Positions 45,945 to 56,473 of a stretch of DNA of 64,000 nucleotides are shown here, piece by piece; within the stretch, counting starts at the first letter, position 1, and each line of letters begins with the position of its first letter. The notes below the pieces were generated by a model. It saw nothing but the letters and a program-made list of their open reading frames with translations. It had not been told where the DNA came from and searched no databases. The translations under genes were made by a program, and so were the position numbers. Source of the stretch: Tenacibaculum sp. M341 (GTDB lineage Bacteria > Bacteroidota > Bacteroidia > Flavobacteriales > Flavobacteriaceae); assembly GCF_004337695.1 (NCBI RefSeq), contig NZ_SJXJ01000006.1:1-64000 (forward strand). The letters run 5' to 3'.

Positions 45945-48900
45945 ATGAAAACAAAACTTTTAATTATAGGTTTTAGCATTATTTATGGATACTTTTTTAA
46001 CCAAATTAATGCGCAAACTACTCCTTCAACAGTAGATTTTAGTTTTGAGTCTTTACAAGTGCCCAATCTTAAGGGGAGCCAAACAACAAAGGCGCTTGTA
46101 ACAATATCTCCAGATGGAAAAGAAACTTCTTTTTTAACAAGAGTAGCAACAGGTTTAAAAATTGTAGAGAATGAAAATAAAAGCGAAATCAAAAAGAATC
46201 AGTTATGGTGGGTAGTTCAAGATTTTAAACATCAAGCTTTTGCTTTAGTAAGTGTAGAGAATGGTGCTGATTGGATTTACTTACAAGAAACAAATGTAAG
46301 TTTTTCAATAGTTCTAGCTACTAACGATATCGTAGAAAATGAATATATAGATGATAATTATTTCTTTGAATTTGTAATGCCATACAATACTCAGGAAGAC
46401 AAACATTATATAATTCAAAGTGCAGCTAAAGCTAATAATTATTTAAAAGCAGTTGCTGAAAATATTAGTTTAGAAAGTTTACAAACGGAAGATACTACGC
46501 CTTTTACTTTTGAATTCAACACTTTTAAATCTTTTGAAAATCAGTATATAATTATGCCCACTTATAGTTCTAATGCACATACTATTGAGAATATTGCTGT
46601 TGCTGATTCTGACAATAGATTTACAAGAATTACGGCGGATGATTTTCTAGCTCCTATTGAAGACAACACAGCCATTATTGGTTCAGGAAATATAACAACT
46701 TTGATAGAAGGAGGAACAGAAGATATGTTTCAAGTAGTTTTTAATGATAAAGCTGCTGCCAAATTAGGTTTGTTAGATTATAATGTGAGTGTTTATAGTA
46801 AAGAAGCATTACAATCACCAGGATCAAGATTACTTACTTCTGGAATTGAAAAAAGAGACAATGGTATTATCTATATTTTTAATAAAGGAAAAGAAATAGC
46901 TACAGAGTTTGTGCCTAATTTACCGATATATTTTGGTCATGAAAGTGGAAAACTATTAGCAAAACAAGGAGATAAAAAATATGTGTTAAAAGGAGTTCCT
47001 ACCCCTATTTTATTGAATAGTGATAACGGAAACTTTAATAGGTTTTTAGCGATAGTTAGAAGAGGTAGTATTGATATTTCATATAAACCACAAGCAATTT
47101 TAGTGAGTGGTACTGATTTTGGAACAGTAAATGCTCCGGAAGAACATACAACAGATCCTCAATTCTCTTTTGCTCCTTCAGGAAGACCAACAAATACCTT
47201 CGATTGGAGACAAGAATATTATTCTATGGCTTATGATGCTGCAGGAATTCGCACGGCGGTGAATGTAAAAAGTCCTTTTTATTCAAATGAACTTAATTTA
47301 AGACCTATTTCTTCTAAGTTTTCAGTAGATGGTACTTATCAAGGTGGAGAAGATTTTAGTTCTATTGATGGATGGGAATTTGTACAAATGGATTTTGGAT
47401 ATGATAAATTAGGAAATCAAAAAAACGAACTTAGAGGAGAACCATACTTCGTATTGTACAACCGTTTCACAGGAAAATTACGTGTATTCTTATATGTTTA
47501 TAACGGAACTATTGCTAACTTTTTAAAAGTATCTATATCAGATAAACAAACAGCTACATATTCTGGTCAATATCATCAACCAAGATTATGGGCAAGCTAC
47601 TTACAAGGAAAAGCCTTGGATAATCCGTTTTTAGGAGCTCCAGAATACAGTAAATACATTGAGTTAAGTGGAACAAACAAAGGGAAGTTTTACTATGTAG
47701 ATTTTACGTTTAATTACGATCCGTGTACCTGTTTCTTTGAATCGAACTTACAAATCAAAGTAGATAAAGTAACCCGTGGAACAATGGAAATTGTAGGGAA
47801 AACTCTAGGCGGAAGTATTCCTGCAGGAGCAGATGGTTATGATGCATGGATGGAGAAATCAGATTCTTTTTTAACTGGGGTTTTAGATGCTCCTTTTGGT
47901 GAACAAAGTCAAAGTTTAGGAGATATAAGTTTAACCAGTTTAAACGAATGGAACAATACGCCTTGGAGTAATGAAACTGAATTTACCATACCAGGTAGAA
48001 AAGTACAAGATTGGGAACGTGAAGCGTTACGTTTACAATATGTAGGAACAACAATAATGTCTGTTGGTGATTATACTTCAGCCGCTGGAAAAGTTGTAAA
48101 AGCATCAGGAAAAGCTTTTCCTGATACTTTTGGAGACCCTGTCGAAGCACTTGGAGAAGGTTTAGATGCATTAGGAACAGCTATAAAAGGAGGTGGAAGA
48201 GGTATGACGGCTAATGCTGTAAAATTACGTTTAGATAATTTAGAAGATGAACCTGATAAGGTAATTCCATTACAATTTCCAGATCCTCAGCCAAGTTTGG
48301 TATTTGCAGAATTAGCTGCTAAAGGTTCACTTACTATAGAATCTAATATTTTTAAAGATGTTGTAATTACAACTCCTGGTTCAGAAAATGCAGAATATGC
48401 ACCAATTGAAGCAGGAAATGGAACTAAAGGAGCATTTCCATATTATAACGAGTCTTTAGGTGTATTTAATTTAGTATATACTCCTAAAATAGCCGTAGCA
48501 ATAGTCAAAAATGCACAAGATCGATTTGGAGGACACATTCGCATAAAAGAAAAACCGTATGTAACAACTAATATGGATAAAGTACAAGGAACAGAATATG
48601 GTTTTTTTATGGCGAATTATGTAATCACTACCTATAATAAAGAAGGGTATTCTATGAATTCTGTCCGAACAAATTCTTTTTTAATTGGAAGTAGTAAAAA
48701 TGCAGATAATCCTATTCCTACAACTTTAGACATCACTGATTTACTAGATGAATATACCCTAGAAGAAAATATGGGTGCTGAAACCATTTCAGCAAGTAAC
48801 TTTAAAAATTGGATTTCTGTGACACTAGAAATTGATTATATGGGACTTTCTGGTGTTGGTGAAAGTGGACAACAAAATAGTGAATTAGTTCGACAATCGT

Positions 48901-49472
48901 ACGATGCTATTACTGAATTTTCTTATGATGAAGTAAGTGTTGATGTAGCGGATTTAAATCAAACTGCAGAAGAGAAAGCAAATGAAAATTTTGCTGTTTC
49001 TTATCCTGGAGTTGACAATCCTATTTGGGGAGAAAACTACATTATTACTAAAAACACAGAAGGTTTTGAAGGTAAAATGGGAGATTTTTGTAGAAACTCA
49101 GTCCCTTTTGTAAACAAAGCTAAACGTAGTTCTGTAATAAATAAGAGAACTCACAAAGCAATAACAACTGTAGTTCACAAAGAGGAAGATATTATTAATA
49201 ATTTAGAGGATGTTACGGTTTCAGCATATCCAAATCCAAGTAATAGTATTTTTAATATCAACTACAAAACCTTCGCAAAAGGAGAAATTTTATTTTCTGT
49301 AACAGATTTAAATGGACGTATTATTTTATCTCATAAAGATATGGCTACAGATGTAGGAGAATCAAAAGAAGCTCGTATCGATTTACAAAATTTAGAGGGC
49401 ATTTATATGTTAAATATACAGTTTGAAAATGGTAAAAATCACACAATCAAGCTAGTTAAAAAGAACTATTAA
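45945..49472 (+). CDS. Large T9SS-secreted protein of unknown function
   Basis: 1175 residues with signal peptide ending INAQ. Residues about 25-420 are beta-rich with no known family; about 425-620 contain PTNTFDWRQEYYSMAYDAAG, EPYFVLYNRFTGKLRVFLYV, YHQPRLWASYLQGKALDNPF and an FNYDPCTCFF Cys pair, a block I have seen in other Bacteroidota secreted proteins without a function. The last 85 residues form a type-A sorting domain (VSAYPNPSNSIFNI ... GIYMLNIQFENG). It follows the two tail-fibre-like genes by 21 bp and is probably exported with them to form a surface complex. Confidence 0.75.
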   Translation: MKTKLLIIGFSIIYGYFFNQINAQTTPSTVDFSFESLQVPNLKGSQTTKALVTISPDGKETSFLTRVATGLKIVENENKSEIKKNQLWWVVQDFKHQAFALVSVENGADWIYLQETNVSFSIVLATNDIVENEYIDDNYFFEFVMPYNTQEDKHYIIQSAAKANNYLKAVAENISLESLQTEDTTPFTFEFNTFKSFENQYIIMPTYSSNAHTIENIAVADSDNRFTRITADDFLAPIEDNTAIIGSGNITTLIEGGTEDMFQVVFNDKAAAKLGLLDYNVSVYSKEALQSPGSRLLTSGIEKRDNGIIYIFNKGKEIATEFVPNLPIYFGHESGKLLAKQGDKKYVLKGVPTPILLNSDNGNFNRFLAIVRRGSIDISYKPQAILVSGTDFGTVNAPEEHTTDPQFSFAPSGRPTNTFDWRQEYYSMAYDAAGIRTAVNVKSPFYSNELNLRPISSKFSVDGTYQGGEDFSSIDGWEFVQMDFGYDKLGNQKNELRGEPYFVLYNRFTGKLRVFLYVYNGTIANFLKVSISDKQTATYSGQYHQPRLWASYLQGKALDNPFLGAPEYSKYIELSGTNKGKFYYVDFTFNYDPCTCFFESNLQIKVDKVTRGTMEIVGKTLGGSIPAGADGYDAWMEKSDSFLTGVLDAPFGEQSQSLGDISLTSLNEWNNTPWSNETEFTIPGRKVQDWEREALRLQYVGTTIMSVGDYTSAAGKVVKASGKAFPDTFGDPVEALGEGLDALGTAIKGGGRGMTANAVKLRLDNLEDEPDKVIPLQFPDPQPSLVFAELAAKGSLTIESNIFKDVVITTPGSENAEYAPIEAGNGTKGAFPYYNESLGVFNLVYTPKIAVAIVKNAQDRFGGHIRIKEKPYVTTNMDKVQGTEYGFFMANYVITTYNKEGYSMNSVRTNSFLIGSSKNADNPIPTTLDITDLLDEYTLEENMGAETISASNFKNWISVTLEIDYMGLSGVGESGQQNSELVRQSYDAITEFSYDEVSVDVADLNQTAEEKANENFAVSYPGVDNPIWGENYIITKNTEGFEGKMGDFCRNSVPFVNKAKRSSVINKRTHKAITTVVHKEEDIINNLEDVTVSAYPNPSNSIFNINYKTFAKGEILFSVTDLNGRIILSHKDMATDVGESKEARIDLQNLEGIYMLNIQFENGKNHTIKLVKKNY

Positions 49473-49488
49473 TTTTTAATTGTTCTAC

Positions 49489-49528
49489 AACTTCCCTATC
49501 GAATTAATTTCTTTAGGGAAGTTTCTAT
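49489..49528 (+). terminator. Terminator after the T9SS gene
   Basis: Arms AACTTCCCTA (49489-49498) and TAGGGAAGTT (49514-49523), then a T-rich stretch, ending the fibre operon. Confidence 0.75.
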
Positions 49529-49620
49529 TTACGGTAGTTTATGTTATTGTTACCTTTTAATGATTTCCTTTTTTAATAAGAGCAAAACACTAGTTTTACC
49601 AACATAAATGAATATTTACA

Positions 49621-51492
49621 ATGAAAACATTGGCTCTAAGCTTTAGTGTTGTTTTTATTATATTTTACTTCAAAAAAGTAACAGCTCAAAATAAGCAAAT
49701 AGTAGATAGTTTACTGCAAATTGTGAATACGAAAACTACAGATACTACTTTAATAAAAGCTTATAATGATTTAGGTATTCAATATGCAAGCGCAAATCAT
49801 TTGAAAGCAAAAAAGTTTATAAAAAAAGCGTTACGAATTGCTAATAAAATCAAATCTCCTAGAGGAATTGCTGGATCCAATAACTGTTTAGGAATTGTTC
49901 ATTATTATGAAAAAGAATACGATTCTGCGTTAGTATATTTTAAAAAAGCACTGTCTATTAATCAACAAATAGATCATTTATGGGGACAAGCCTCTGCCCT
50001 ACACCAAATTGGAGCAGTACAAAATTTTCAAAGTAATTATTTTGAGGCTATTGAAAGTTTTAAAAAATCAGGAAGATTATTTTTAAAACTAAAAGACTCA
50101 GTTTCATACATAAAGTCTATTGAAAATACTGGAGTTTCTTATCTTTTGATGCGGCACGATGAAAAAAGCTTAACTCATTTATTTAAAGCAAATACGCTGT
50201 ATGAACATCGAAATAATGTTTCAGGTTTGGGGCGTACCAATATTCAAATTAGTAACGTATTAATTCGTCAAAAAGAATATGTAAAAGCATTAACGTTTTT
50301 AGAGAAAGCACTACCCCAAATTATTCAAGGAGGTAATAAAATACACTTACTAGTTTTATTGAAAAATAAAGGAATTGCTTTCAAAGGAATTAAACAGTTT
50401 GATAAGGCATTAGACTTTTATAATCAGGCATTAAAAATTGCACGTAGTATAAATCATAAGAAAAGAATCTGTGCTTTACAGTCTCTTATGGGCGATTTGT
50501 ATTATGAACAAAAACAATATCAAAAAGCAGTAGATTTTCAAAAAATAGCTTTTAAAAATTATTCTAAATCAGATTATAAAGATAAAAGCTACACTAGTAT
50601 TGGATTGGCAAATTCTTTTTTAAAGTTGAATAAATTAGATACTGCTACATATTATGCAAAGGAAGCACTACTATTATCTAAAAAAGCGATGCGTTTAGAT
50701 TTAGAAAAAGATGCCGTAGAAGTGCTTGCAGTTATTGCAGAGCAAAAAAAAGACTCCGCTAAAGGGTTTGCTTATTACAAATATATATCGTTGCTTAAAG
50801 ACTCTATAAATGCAATTGAAAAACAAAAACAAGCAAGAGAATTGCAAGCAAAGTTTGAGTTTGATAAAAAAGAGAGAAAAATTAAAAAGCTTACCAAAAT
50901 AAATCAGCAAGTAAAACAGAGGCATGTTCTATTGATAATTGCCTTTTTTTTAGGAACTTTTTTATTGTCTTATTTCATATTTACCTTCCGAAGAAAAGAG
51001 CAGCAATCTTGCATAGAAAAATACTTTTTAAATAGAGAACTGTTGAAAAAAGATAAAGAATTACTAGAAAAAAGTAAAGAACTCACTTCAAATTCGCTAC
51101 ATCTAGCAAATAAAAATAAGGCATTAAAAACACTAAAAAAAGAAGTGGAAAGCATTAAGTATGCAGAAGATCAAAATACTCAGTACAATTACCAAAAACT
51201 TATTCAAACAATCAATTTTAATATGACTGAAGATAAAGATTGGGATAATTTTAAAAAGTATTTTGAACAACTACATAAAGATTTTTATAGTATCATTAAA
51301 AATAAATACCCAACTGTAACAGCTAATGAGCTAAGATTGATGGCATTATTAAAAATGAATTTATCAACCAAAGAAATAGCCGGTATTTTAAATGTTACTC
51401 AAGAAGGTGTAAGAAAAGCAAGGTATCGACTTCGAAAAAAACTAAAGATAGAGTCGAATACAATGCTTTTAGATATGGTTTTAAATATTTAA
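49621..51492 (+). CDS. TPR-repeat membrane regulator with C-terminal LuxR-type HTH
   Basis: 623 residues. Signal/anchor at the N-terminus, about seven TPR repeats (residues about 40-400, for example AGSNNCLGIVHYYEKEYDSALVYF-like units), a membrane helix at about 436-455 (LLIIAFFLGTFLLSYFIFTF), a coiled coil, and a C-terminal HTH (ANELRLMALLKMNLSTKEIA, then ILNVTQEGVRKARYRLRKKL) that fits the LuxR/GerE fold. This one-component plan is a known Bacteroidota type of regulator that signals from periplasm to DNA without phosphorylation. Its position behind the fibre genes suggests that it controls them. Confidence 0.83.
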   Translation: MKTLALSFSVVFIIFYFKKVTAQNKQIVDSLLQIVNTKTTDTTLIKAYNDLGIQYASANHLKAKKFIKKALRIANKIKSPRGIAGSNNCLGIVHYYEKEYDSALVYFKKALSINQQIDHLWGQASALHQIGAVQNFQSNYFEAIESFKKSGRLFLKLKDSVSYIKSIENTGVSYLLMRHDEKSLTHLFKANTLYEHRNNVSGLGRTNIQISNVLIRQKEYVKALTFLEKALPQIIQGGNKIHLLVLLKNKGIAFKGIKQFDKALDFYNQALKIARSINHKKRICALQSLMGDLYYEQKQYQKAVDFQKIAFKNYSKSDYKDKSYTSIGLANSFLKLNKLDTATYYAKEALLLSKKAMRLDLEKDAVEVLAVIAEQKKDSAKGFAYYKYISLLKDSINAIEKQKQARELQAKFEFDKKERKIKKLTKINQQVKQRHVLLIIAFFLGTFLLSYFIFTFRRKEQQSCIEKYFLNRELLKKDKELLEKSKELTSNSLHLANKNKALKTLKKEVESIKYAEDQNTQYNYQKLIQTINFNMTEDKDWDNFKKYFEQLHKDFYSIIKNKYPTVTANELRLMALLKMNLSTKEIAGILNVTQEGVRKARYRLRKKLKIESNTMLLDMVLNI

Positions 51493-51923
51493 ACAGCGTT
51501 TACTTTTTTAATAGCAGCTGTAAAATCATCCAAATCATTATCGTTCATTACTAAGTGAATTGCTTCATCACAAACTTTTTCAACATTATCAACAGGAATG
51601 CTTAAAGCAGTAGCAATTTTACGCATAATAACTACTTCATCTTTACTAACATCTTTGTCCGCGTAAATCATTTTAGTTAATCTATACAAACGTTCAATAC
51701 TTTCATCGTAACCTATTGGAGGATTTACTGGAAAAGCATCAGGATTTTTAAGAATCTCTTTGTATTCAGTTTCGCTAATATTTAATCTTTTAGCCGTTCT
51801 ATCTAATAATTTTTGTTCGTCATCTGTAATGATACCATCAACCTTAGCAATTTTTACCACACTTGCAAAATGACCAATTTCTTGTTTATGTTTTCCGCTT
51901 GAGTATAAATCTGATATAGACAT
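51489..51923 (-). CDS. TerB-family protein
   Basis: 144 residues, all-alpha, with HFASVVKIAKVDGIITDDEQ and YADKDVSKDEVVIMRKIATA, the two TerB-type acidic helix-turn blocks (metal-binding Asp/Glu). TerB is associated with tellurite and stress responses; no other ter gene is seen here, so a general stress role is more likely. Its stop overlaps that of the convergent regulator by 4 bp. Confidence 0.85.
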   Translation of the reverse strand: MSISDLYSSGKHKQEIGHFASVVKIAKVDGIITDDEQKLLDRTAKRLNISETEYKEILKNPDAFPVNPPIGYDESIERLYRLTKMIYADKDVSKDEVVIMRKIATALSIPVDNVEKVCDEAIHLVMNDNDLDDFTAAIKKVNAV

Positions 51924-52094
51924 AGTTTTATTTTTTTAATTATTGTAAATTTAAGCATTGTTCTATTCGTTTAGAAGTAAAATTTTATAAAAAGTCACTA
52001 AAAATGTCTATCTAATTTTACTCACAATACCTAAATTACTGATATTTTAAACTTTTATTGAAAAGTTTCGTCTAATAAACTAAACCCCAATTTT

Positions 52095-53078
52095 ATGAAA
52101 CGATTACTAATACTTTTTGTCGCTTTTGCTTGTAGCAATACCAATAATGAAATGACACAAGATGAAATTGATACTACTCCAATTGTGACTTCTTCAGAAA
52201 CTTACGATTTTACAATAACTAAGAATATTGAATATGCACAAGGATTGAGTCATGAAAGTTATAACAGTACTACAACTACAACAAAATCATTGTTGTTAGA
52301 CGCTTACGTTCCTAATAATGCCGATAAAAACAGACCTGCAATGTTATTAATTCATGGAGGAGGTTTTATTTCAGGTTCTAAAGATGTTCCACAAATGGTA
52401 AATTTAGCCGAATATTTTGCTGCCAGAGGCTGGGTTACTTTTTCAATTAATTACAGATTACAAGGAGATATTGGAACTGTTCTACAGAGTTGGGTTACGT
52501 TTGCTGATAATAATTTAGATGCGGATACAGCTAAGCAGTTTTTAGCAATTTATCCTGCTAGTAGAGATGCAAAAGCAGCTTTAAGATGGTTATTTGCCAA
52601 TGCAAGCAATTATAACATAGATACTAATTACATTACTGTTGGTGGAGGTTCAGCAGGAGCTGTAACAGCAACAATGTTAGGAATTACTGATGCTGAGGAT
52701 TATACGAATGAAATATCAACAACTACTGATCCTACGCTGGCAACTACAAATTTAAATCAGACAACAAAAGTACATTCGATACTTGACTTTTGGGGCAGTG
52801 GAATTTCTGTAGAAATATTGAATGATTTATACGGAAACCAACGCTTTGATACCAATGATGCACCAATTGTTATCATTCATGGAACAGCTGATCCAACTGT
52901 ATTATTTTCTGATGCTGAGAAATTAAGAGACAATTACATAAGTACAGGAGTCGATTATAAATTTTATCCATTAGAAGGAAAAGGTCACGGTCCGTGGAAC
53001 GCTACTGTAAATGGAGATTCTTTAGAAAAAGTGTGTTTTGATTTTGTGGTAGAACAACAAAAATTAAAAGTGCAATAA
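52095..53078 (+). CDS. Secreted alpha/beta-hydrolase (carboxylesterase/BD-FAE-like)
   Basis: 327 residues. The start gives a short hydrophobic leader with Cys13 in VAFACSNTN, so it could be a lipoprotein. Oxyanion motif HGGGFISGS, nucleophile elbow GGGSAGAV, acid in HGTADPTVLF and His in GKGHGPWN complete the hydrolase triad. Likely acts on esters of carbohydrates or lipids. Confidence 0.85.
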   Translation: MKRLLILFVAFACSNTNNEMTQDEIDTTPIVTSSETYDFTITKNIEYAQGLSHESYNSTTTTTKSLLLDAYVPNNADKNRPAMLLIHGGGFISGSKDVPQMVNLAEYFAARGWVTFSINYRLQGDIGTVLQSWVTFADNNLDADTAKQFLAIYPASRDAKAALRWLFANASNYNIDTNYITVGGGSAGAVTATMLGITDAEDYTNEISTTTDPTLATTNLNQTTKVHSILDFWGSGISVEILNDLYGNQRFDTNDAPIVIIHGTADPTVLFSDAEKLRDNYISTGVDYKFYPLEGKGHGPWNATVNGDSLEKVCFDFVVEQQKLKVQ

Positions 53079-53180
53079 GTCAACAAAATTTAATTAATAT
53101 TTGAATATTACTTGTGTTTTAAGAAGATTTATAATTTAAAATGTACATTTATAACTCTTACAAAACTTTAAACACATTAC

Positions 53181-54437
53181 ATGCAATTCCAAAAAGCTCC
53201 ATGGTACTTTTTACCATTACTAATTTTAGCAGGTGAATCGGTATTTATACTTCCATTTGTATTGCCTAGAATTTTTAGACCTACTGTGTTAGAAACCTTT
53301 GGTTTAGATAATTTACAATTAGGAGTTTGTTTTTCTGTATATGGCATTGTAGCCTTATTTTCCTATTTTTTTGGAGGACCTATTGCTGATAGATTTGCTC
53401 CAAGAAAATTAATAGCCATCGCCTTATGGATGACTGCTATTGGTGGATTGTTATATGCATCATTTCCAGATTTAGAAGTGTTAAAAATTTTATACGGATA
53501 CTGGGGATTTACAACCATTTTTTTATTCTGGGCACCTATGATAAAAGCAACTAGAATTTGGGGAGGTACCACATCACAAAGCAAAGCTTTTGGATTTTTA
53601 GATGCTGGTAGAGGTTTGGTAGGAGCTTTATTTGGTGTGTTAGGTGTGTTTGTTTTTTCAATTATTATTCCCTCAGAAGCAGTAGAGGTTTCAGTAACAG
53701 AAAATAAAGAAGCTTTTAAACAAGTAATTTTAATTTCTTCATTTGTAATAGCTTTGGTAGGTGTATTAGTTTGGTTTTTTATGAAATTAAACGAAGAATC
53801 AACACAAAAAATTACTATTGAGAAAATAACCGTTTCACAAATTAAATCAGTTTTAAAGTTACCTTCGGTTTGGTTGTTAATGATTATTATTTTGTGTGCA
53901 TATGTTGGTTATAAAATTACTGATGTATTTTCATTGTATGCCCAAGATGTATTGTTGTACAATCAAGTAAATTCGGCTAAAATAGGCACATTTTTACTCT
54001 TTTTACGTCCTGTAATTGGTATAGGAATAGGTTTTTTAGCACATGAATCAAAAGTGACACTTTGGTTATGGATTGGTTTTTTAATTTCCTTTTTAGGCGC
54101 TTTATTATTTGCTTTAGGGTTTATTACAACTTCTGTGTTTTTTATCATTTCTATAGTGATTGTAGCCACAGGTGTATATGCTGCCCGTTGTTTGTATTTT
54201 GCTGTAATGAAACAAGGACAAATTCCGTTAGTTTTAACTGGAACAGCTGTGGGGTTAATATCTTTAGTAGGCTATACTCCAGATATTTTTGCAGGATTAG
54301 CAATGGGATATTTATTAGATAACTCTCCAGGAATTCTTGGACATCAACATGTATTTTGGATGTTGGCTATCTTTTCTGTTGTTGGCGGAATTGCAGCTTG
54401 GTATTACCATCGATTGTATAGTCAAGAGAAGCTATAA
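53181..54437 (+). CDS. MFS transporter
   Basis: 418 residues with about 12 hydrophobic helices. The loop after helix 2 is FFGGPIADRFAPRKLIAIAL, a normal MFS signature; no substrate-specific motif was recognised. It lies 102 bp behind the hydrolase and upstream of the symporter; together they could form an uptake pathway for a hydrolysis product. Confidence 0.82.
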   Translation: MQFQKAPWYFLPLLILAGESVFILPFVLPRIFRPTVLETFGLDNLQLGVCFSVYGIVALFSYFFGGPIADRFAPRKLIAIALWMTAIGGLLYASFPDLEVLKILYGYWGFTTIFLFWAPMIKATRIWGGTTSQSKAFGFLDAGRGLVGALFGVLGVFVFSIIIPSEAVEVSVTENKEAFKQVILISSFVIALVGVLVWFFMKLNEESTQKITIEKITVSQIKSVLKLPSVWLLMIIILCAYVGYKITDVFSLYAQDVLLYNQVNSAKIGTFLLFLRPVIGIGIGFLAHESKVTLWLWIGFLISFLGALLFALGFITTSVFFIISIVIVATGVYAARCLYFAVMKQGQIPLVLTGTAVGLISLVGYTPDIFAGLAMGYLLDNSPGILGHQHVFWMLAIFSVVGGIAAWYYHRLYSQEKL

Positions 54438-54759
54438 CATAAAAAAATCTTTTTGGCTCATTGATTTTTAGCTTTAAAATCAGTATCTTACTACTATCTG
54501 TTTTTACAGGTCTATTGAAAAGAAATTATTTGGTGATAGGCAATTATTAATAATGCCTGCATCTTTTTACTACTATCGGTATCCTCCTACCGTATTTAAA
54601 GGGATTTAAATAAAATTTGTTAGTAAAATATTGATTTACAAACTCAAAAAGAAATGTATTCTTTTTGAATTAATATTTTACAAAATAATTGTAAACGATT
54701 CTCTTCCATAGTATTAAATTTAGAGGCTAATTAACCAAATATTAAAAACTAATCAAATC
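54438..54759. other. 322-bp gap before the symporter gene with an inverted repeat
   Basis: No gene. At 54538-54558 the sequence AGGCA-ATTATTAATAA-TGCCT is a near-perfect inverted repeat, and at 54688-54701 TGTAAACGATT resembles the left part of LacI-family operators (TGNAANCGNT). Either could regulate the symporter. Confidence 0.35.
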
Positions 54760-56418
54760 ATGGATGTACTATCTATTATTTCATTCATTGGTTTCACTCT
54801 TTTTGTGGCAATAATTGCCTGGTATGCAAGTAGAGGAACCGATGAAAATTCTGCAAAAGGATACTATTTAGGCGGAAGAAGTCTGGGCGGAATTACTATT
54901 GCAGGTTCGCTTTTATTAACCAATCTTTCAGCCGAACAAATTGTAGGGCTAAATGGTCAGGCTTTTAGCGAAGGAATTTTAGTGATGGCTTGGGAAACTT
55001 TAGCAGCAGTTGCAATTGTAATTACAGCTATTTTTCTACTTCCTAAATACATGCAATCAGGAATTACTACCATTCCTGAGTTTATAGAAAAACGATTTGA
55101 TCAACAAACAAAAGCAATTTTATCAATATTATTTTTAATAGCATTCGGTGTCGTAATGATTCCTACAATTTTATATTCAGGATCTATTGCTTTTAGTACT
55201 ATGTTCGATTTGCCAACTGCTTTAGGTTTATCTAAAAATGCTGTTATTTGGATTTGTGTATGGTCTATTGGAATCATCGGAATTATTTATGCCATTTTTG
55301 GTGGTTTAAAAGCGGTAGCTGTTTCTGATTTAGTAAATGCTGCTGGTTTATTAATTGGAGGATTATTAATTCCAATTTTCGGATTAGTATATATTGGTGG
55401 AGGAGATTTTTTTGATGGATTATCTGAATTATGGAAAACAAATCCTACAAAATTTGATGCTATTGGAGGCATAGAATCTTCAATACCTTTCGGAACAATT
55501 TTCACAGGAATGATGTTGGCTCAAATGTATTACTGGGGAACAAACCAGTCGATATTACAACGTGTTTTTGGTGCAAGTAGCTTGAAGGAAGGACAAAAAG
55601 GAATGCTATTAGCAGGATTTGTAAAATTTTTAATTCCGGTAATTGTAGTGTTACCAGGAATCATTGCTTGGCATATTTTTCAAGGAAATTTAGAATCGCC
55701 AGATTATGCGTATCCAGCTTTAGTAAGAGAAGTATTACCAGGAGCTTATTTAGGTTTTTTTGCAGCAGTTTTATTTGGTGCTGTATTAAGTTCATTTAAT
55801 AGTTTACTAAATAGTAGTGCTACCCTATTTGGGTTCGATTTATATAAACAATACTTTAATAAGAATGCTTCTGAAAAAGAAACTGTAAAAGCAGGTAAAT
55901 TGTTTGGTTTGTTATTGGCTTTGGTTGCAATGTTTATTTCACCTTTTATAGGAAATGCACCCGATGGATTATTCTCTTACATTCAACAAGCATTGGGTAG
56001 TTTAAGTGTACCAATTTTATCAGTAGTAATCGTAGGAATTTTAACTAAAAATGTACCCGCTGTTGCAGCAAAAATTGTATTAACCGTTGGCGTGCTTATG
56101 TATTTAGCAAGTTTATTAGTATTGCAGCCATGTTTTACTCAAGAAGCTATGATTTTAGCAAAGTCTGAAGGAATTACAAAAGCTAAAGATTTAGCAGTTA
56201 TCAAAGCAACAGCTTATCCACATTTTTTACATATTATGGGAATTTTGTTTGTTGCAAACATACTGATAATGTTACTTTTTGGTAAAATAATGCCTAAAAT
56301 GACTATTTATCAACCTTCAATTACCAAAGAAATAGATGTTACTCCTTGGAAACATGCTAAAATTGTTGGTGCAGTTATTATTGTGTTAGTCTTGGGTACT
56401 TTTTTAATTTTTAGATAG
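54760..56418 (+). CDS. Sodium:solute symporter family transporter (SglT-like)
   Basis: 552 residues, normal for the SSS family, with about 14 helices. Motifs: GYYLGGRSLGGITIAGSLLL near the start, LSAEQIVGLNGQAFSEGI, and the sugar-branch block MMLAQMYYWGTNQSILQRVF. This last block points to the sugar (SGLT) branch, probably coupling Na+ to uptake of a sugar or sugar-like solute. Good agreement with an operator-like sequence and with the hydrolase/MFS genes to the left. Confidence 0.88.
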   Translation: MDVLSIISFIGFTLFVAIIAWYASRGTDENSAKGYYLGGRSLGGITIAGSLLLTNLSAEQIVGLNGQAFSEGILVMAWETLAAVAIVITAIFLLPKYMQSGITTIPEFIEKRFDQQTKAILSILFLIAFGVVMIPTILYSGSIAFSTMFDLPTALGLSKNAVIWICVWSIGIIGIIYAIFGGLKAVAVSDLVNAAGLLIGGLLIPIFGLVYIGGGDFFDGLSELWKTNPTKFDAIGGIESSIPFGTIFTGMMLAQMYYWGTNQSILQRVFGASSLKEGQKGMLLAGFVKFLIPVIVVLPGIIAWHIFQGNLESPDYAYPALVREVLPGAYLGFFAAVLFGAVLSSFNSLLNSSATLFGFDLYKQYFNKNASEKETVKAGKLFGLLLALVAMFISPFIGNAPDGLFSYIQQALGSLSVPILSVVIVGILTKNVPAVAAKIVLTVGVLMYLASLLVLQPCFTQEAMILAKSEGITKAKDLAVIKATAYPHFLHIMGILFVANILIMLLFGKIMPKMTIYQPSITKEIDVTPWKHAKIVGAVIIVLVLGTFLIFR

Positions 56419-56473
56419 AAGCTTATTATATTTGGGGAAATTTTGATAAAGAATGAACCAACCAACCTAAAAA

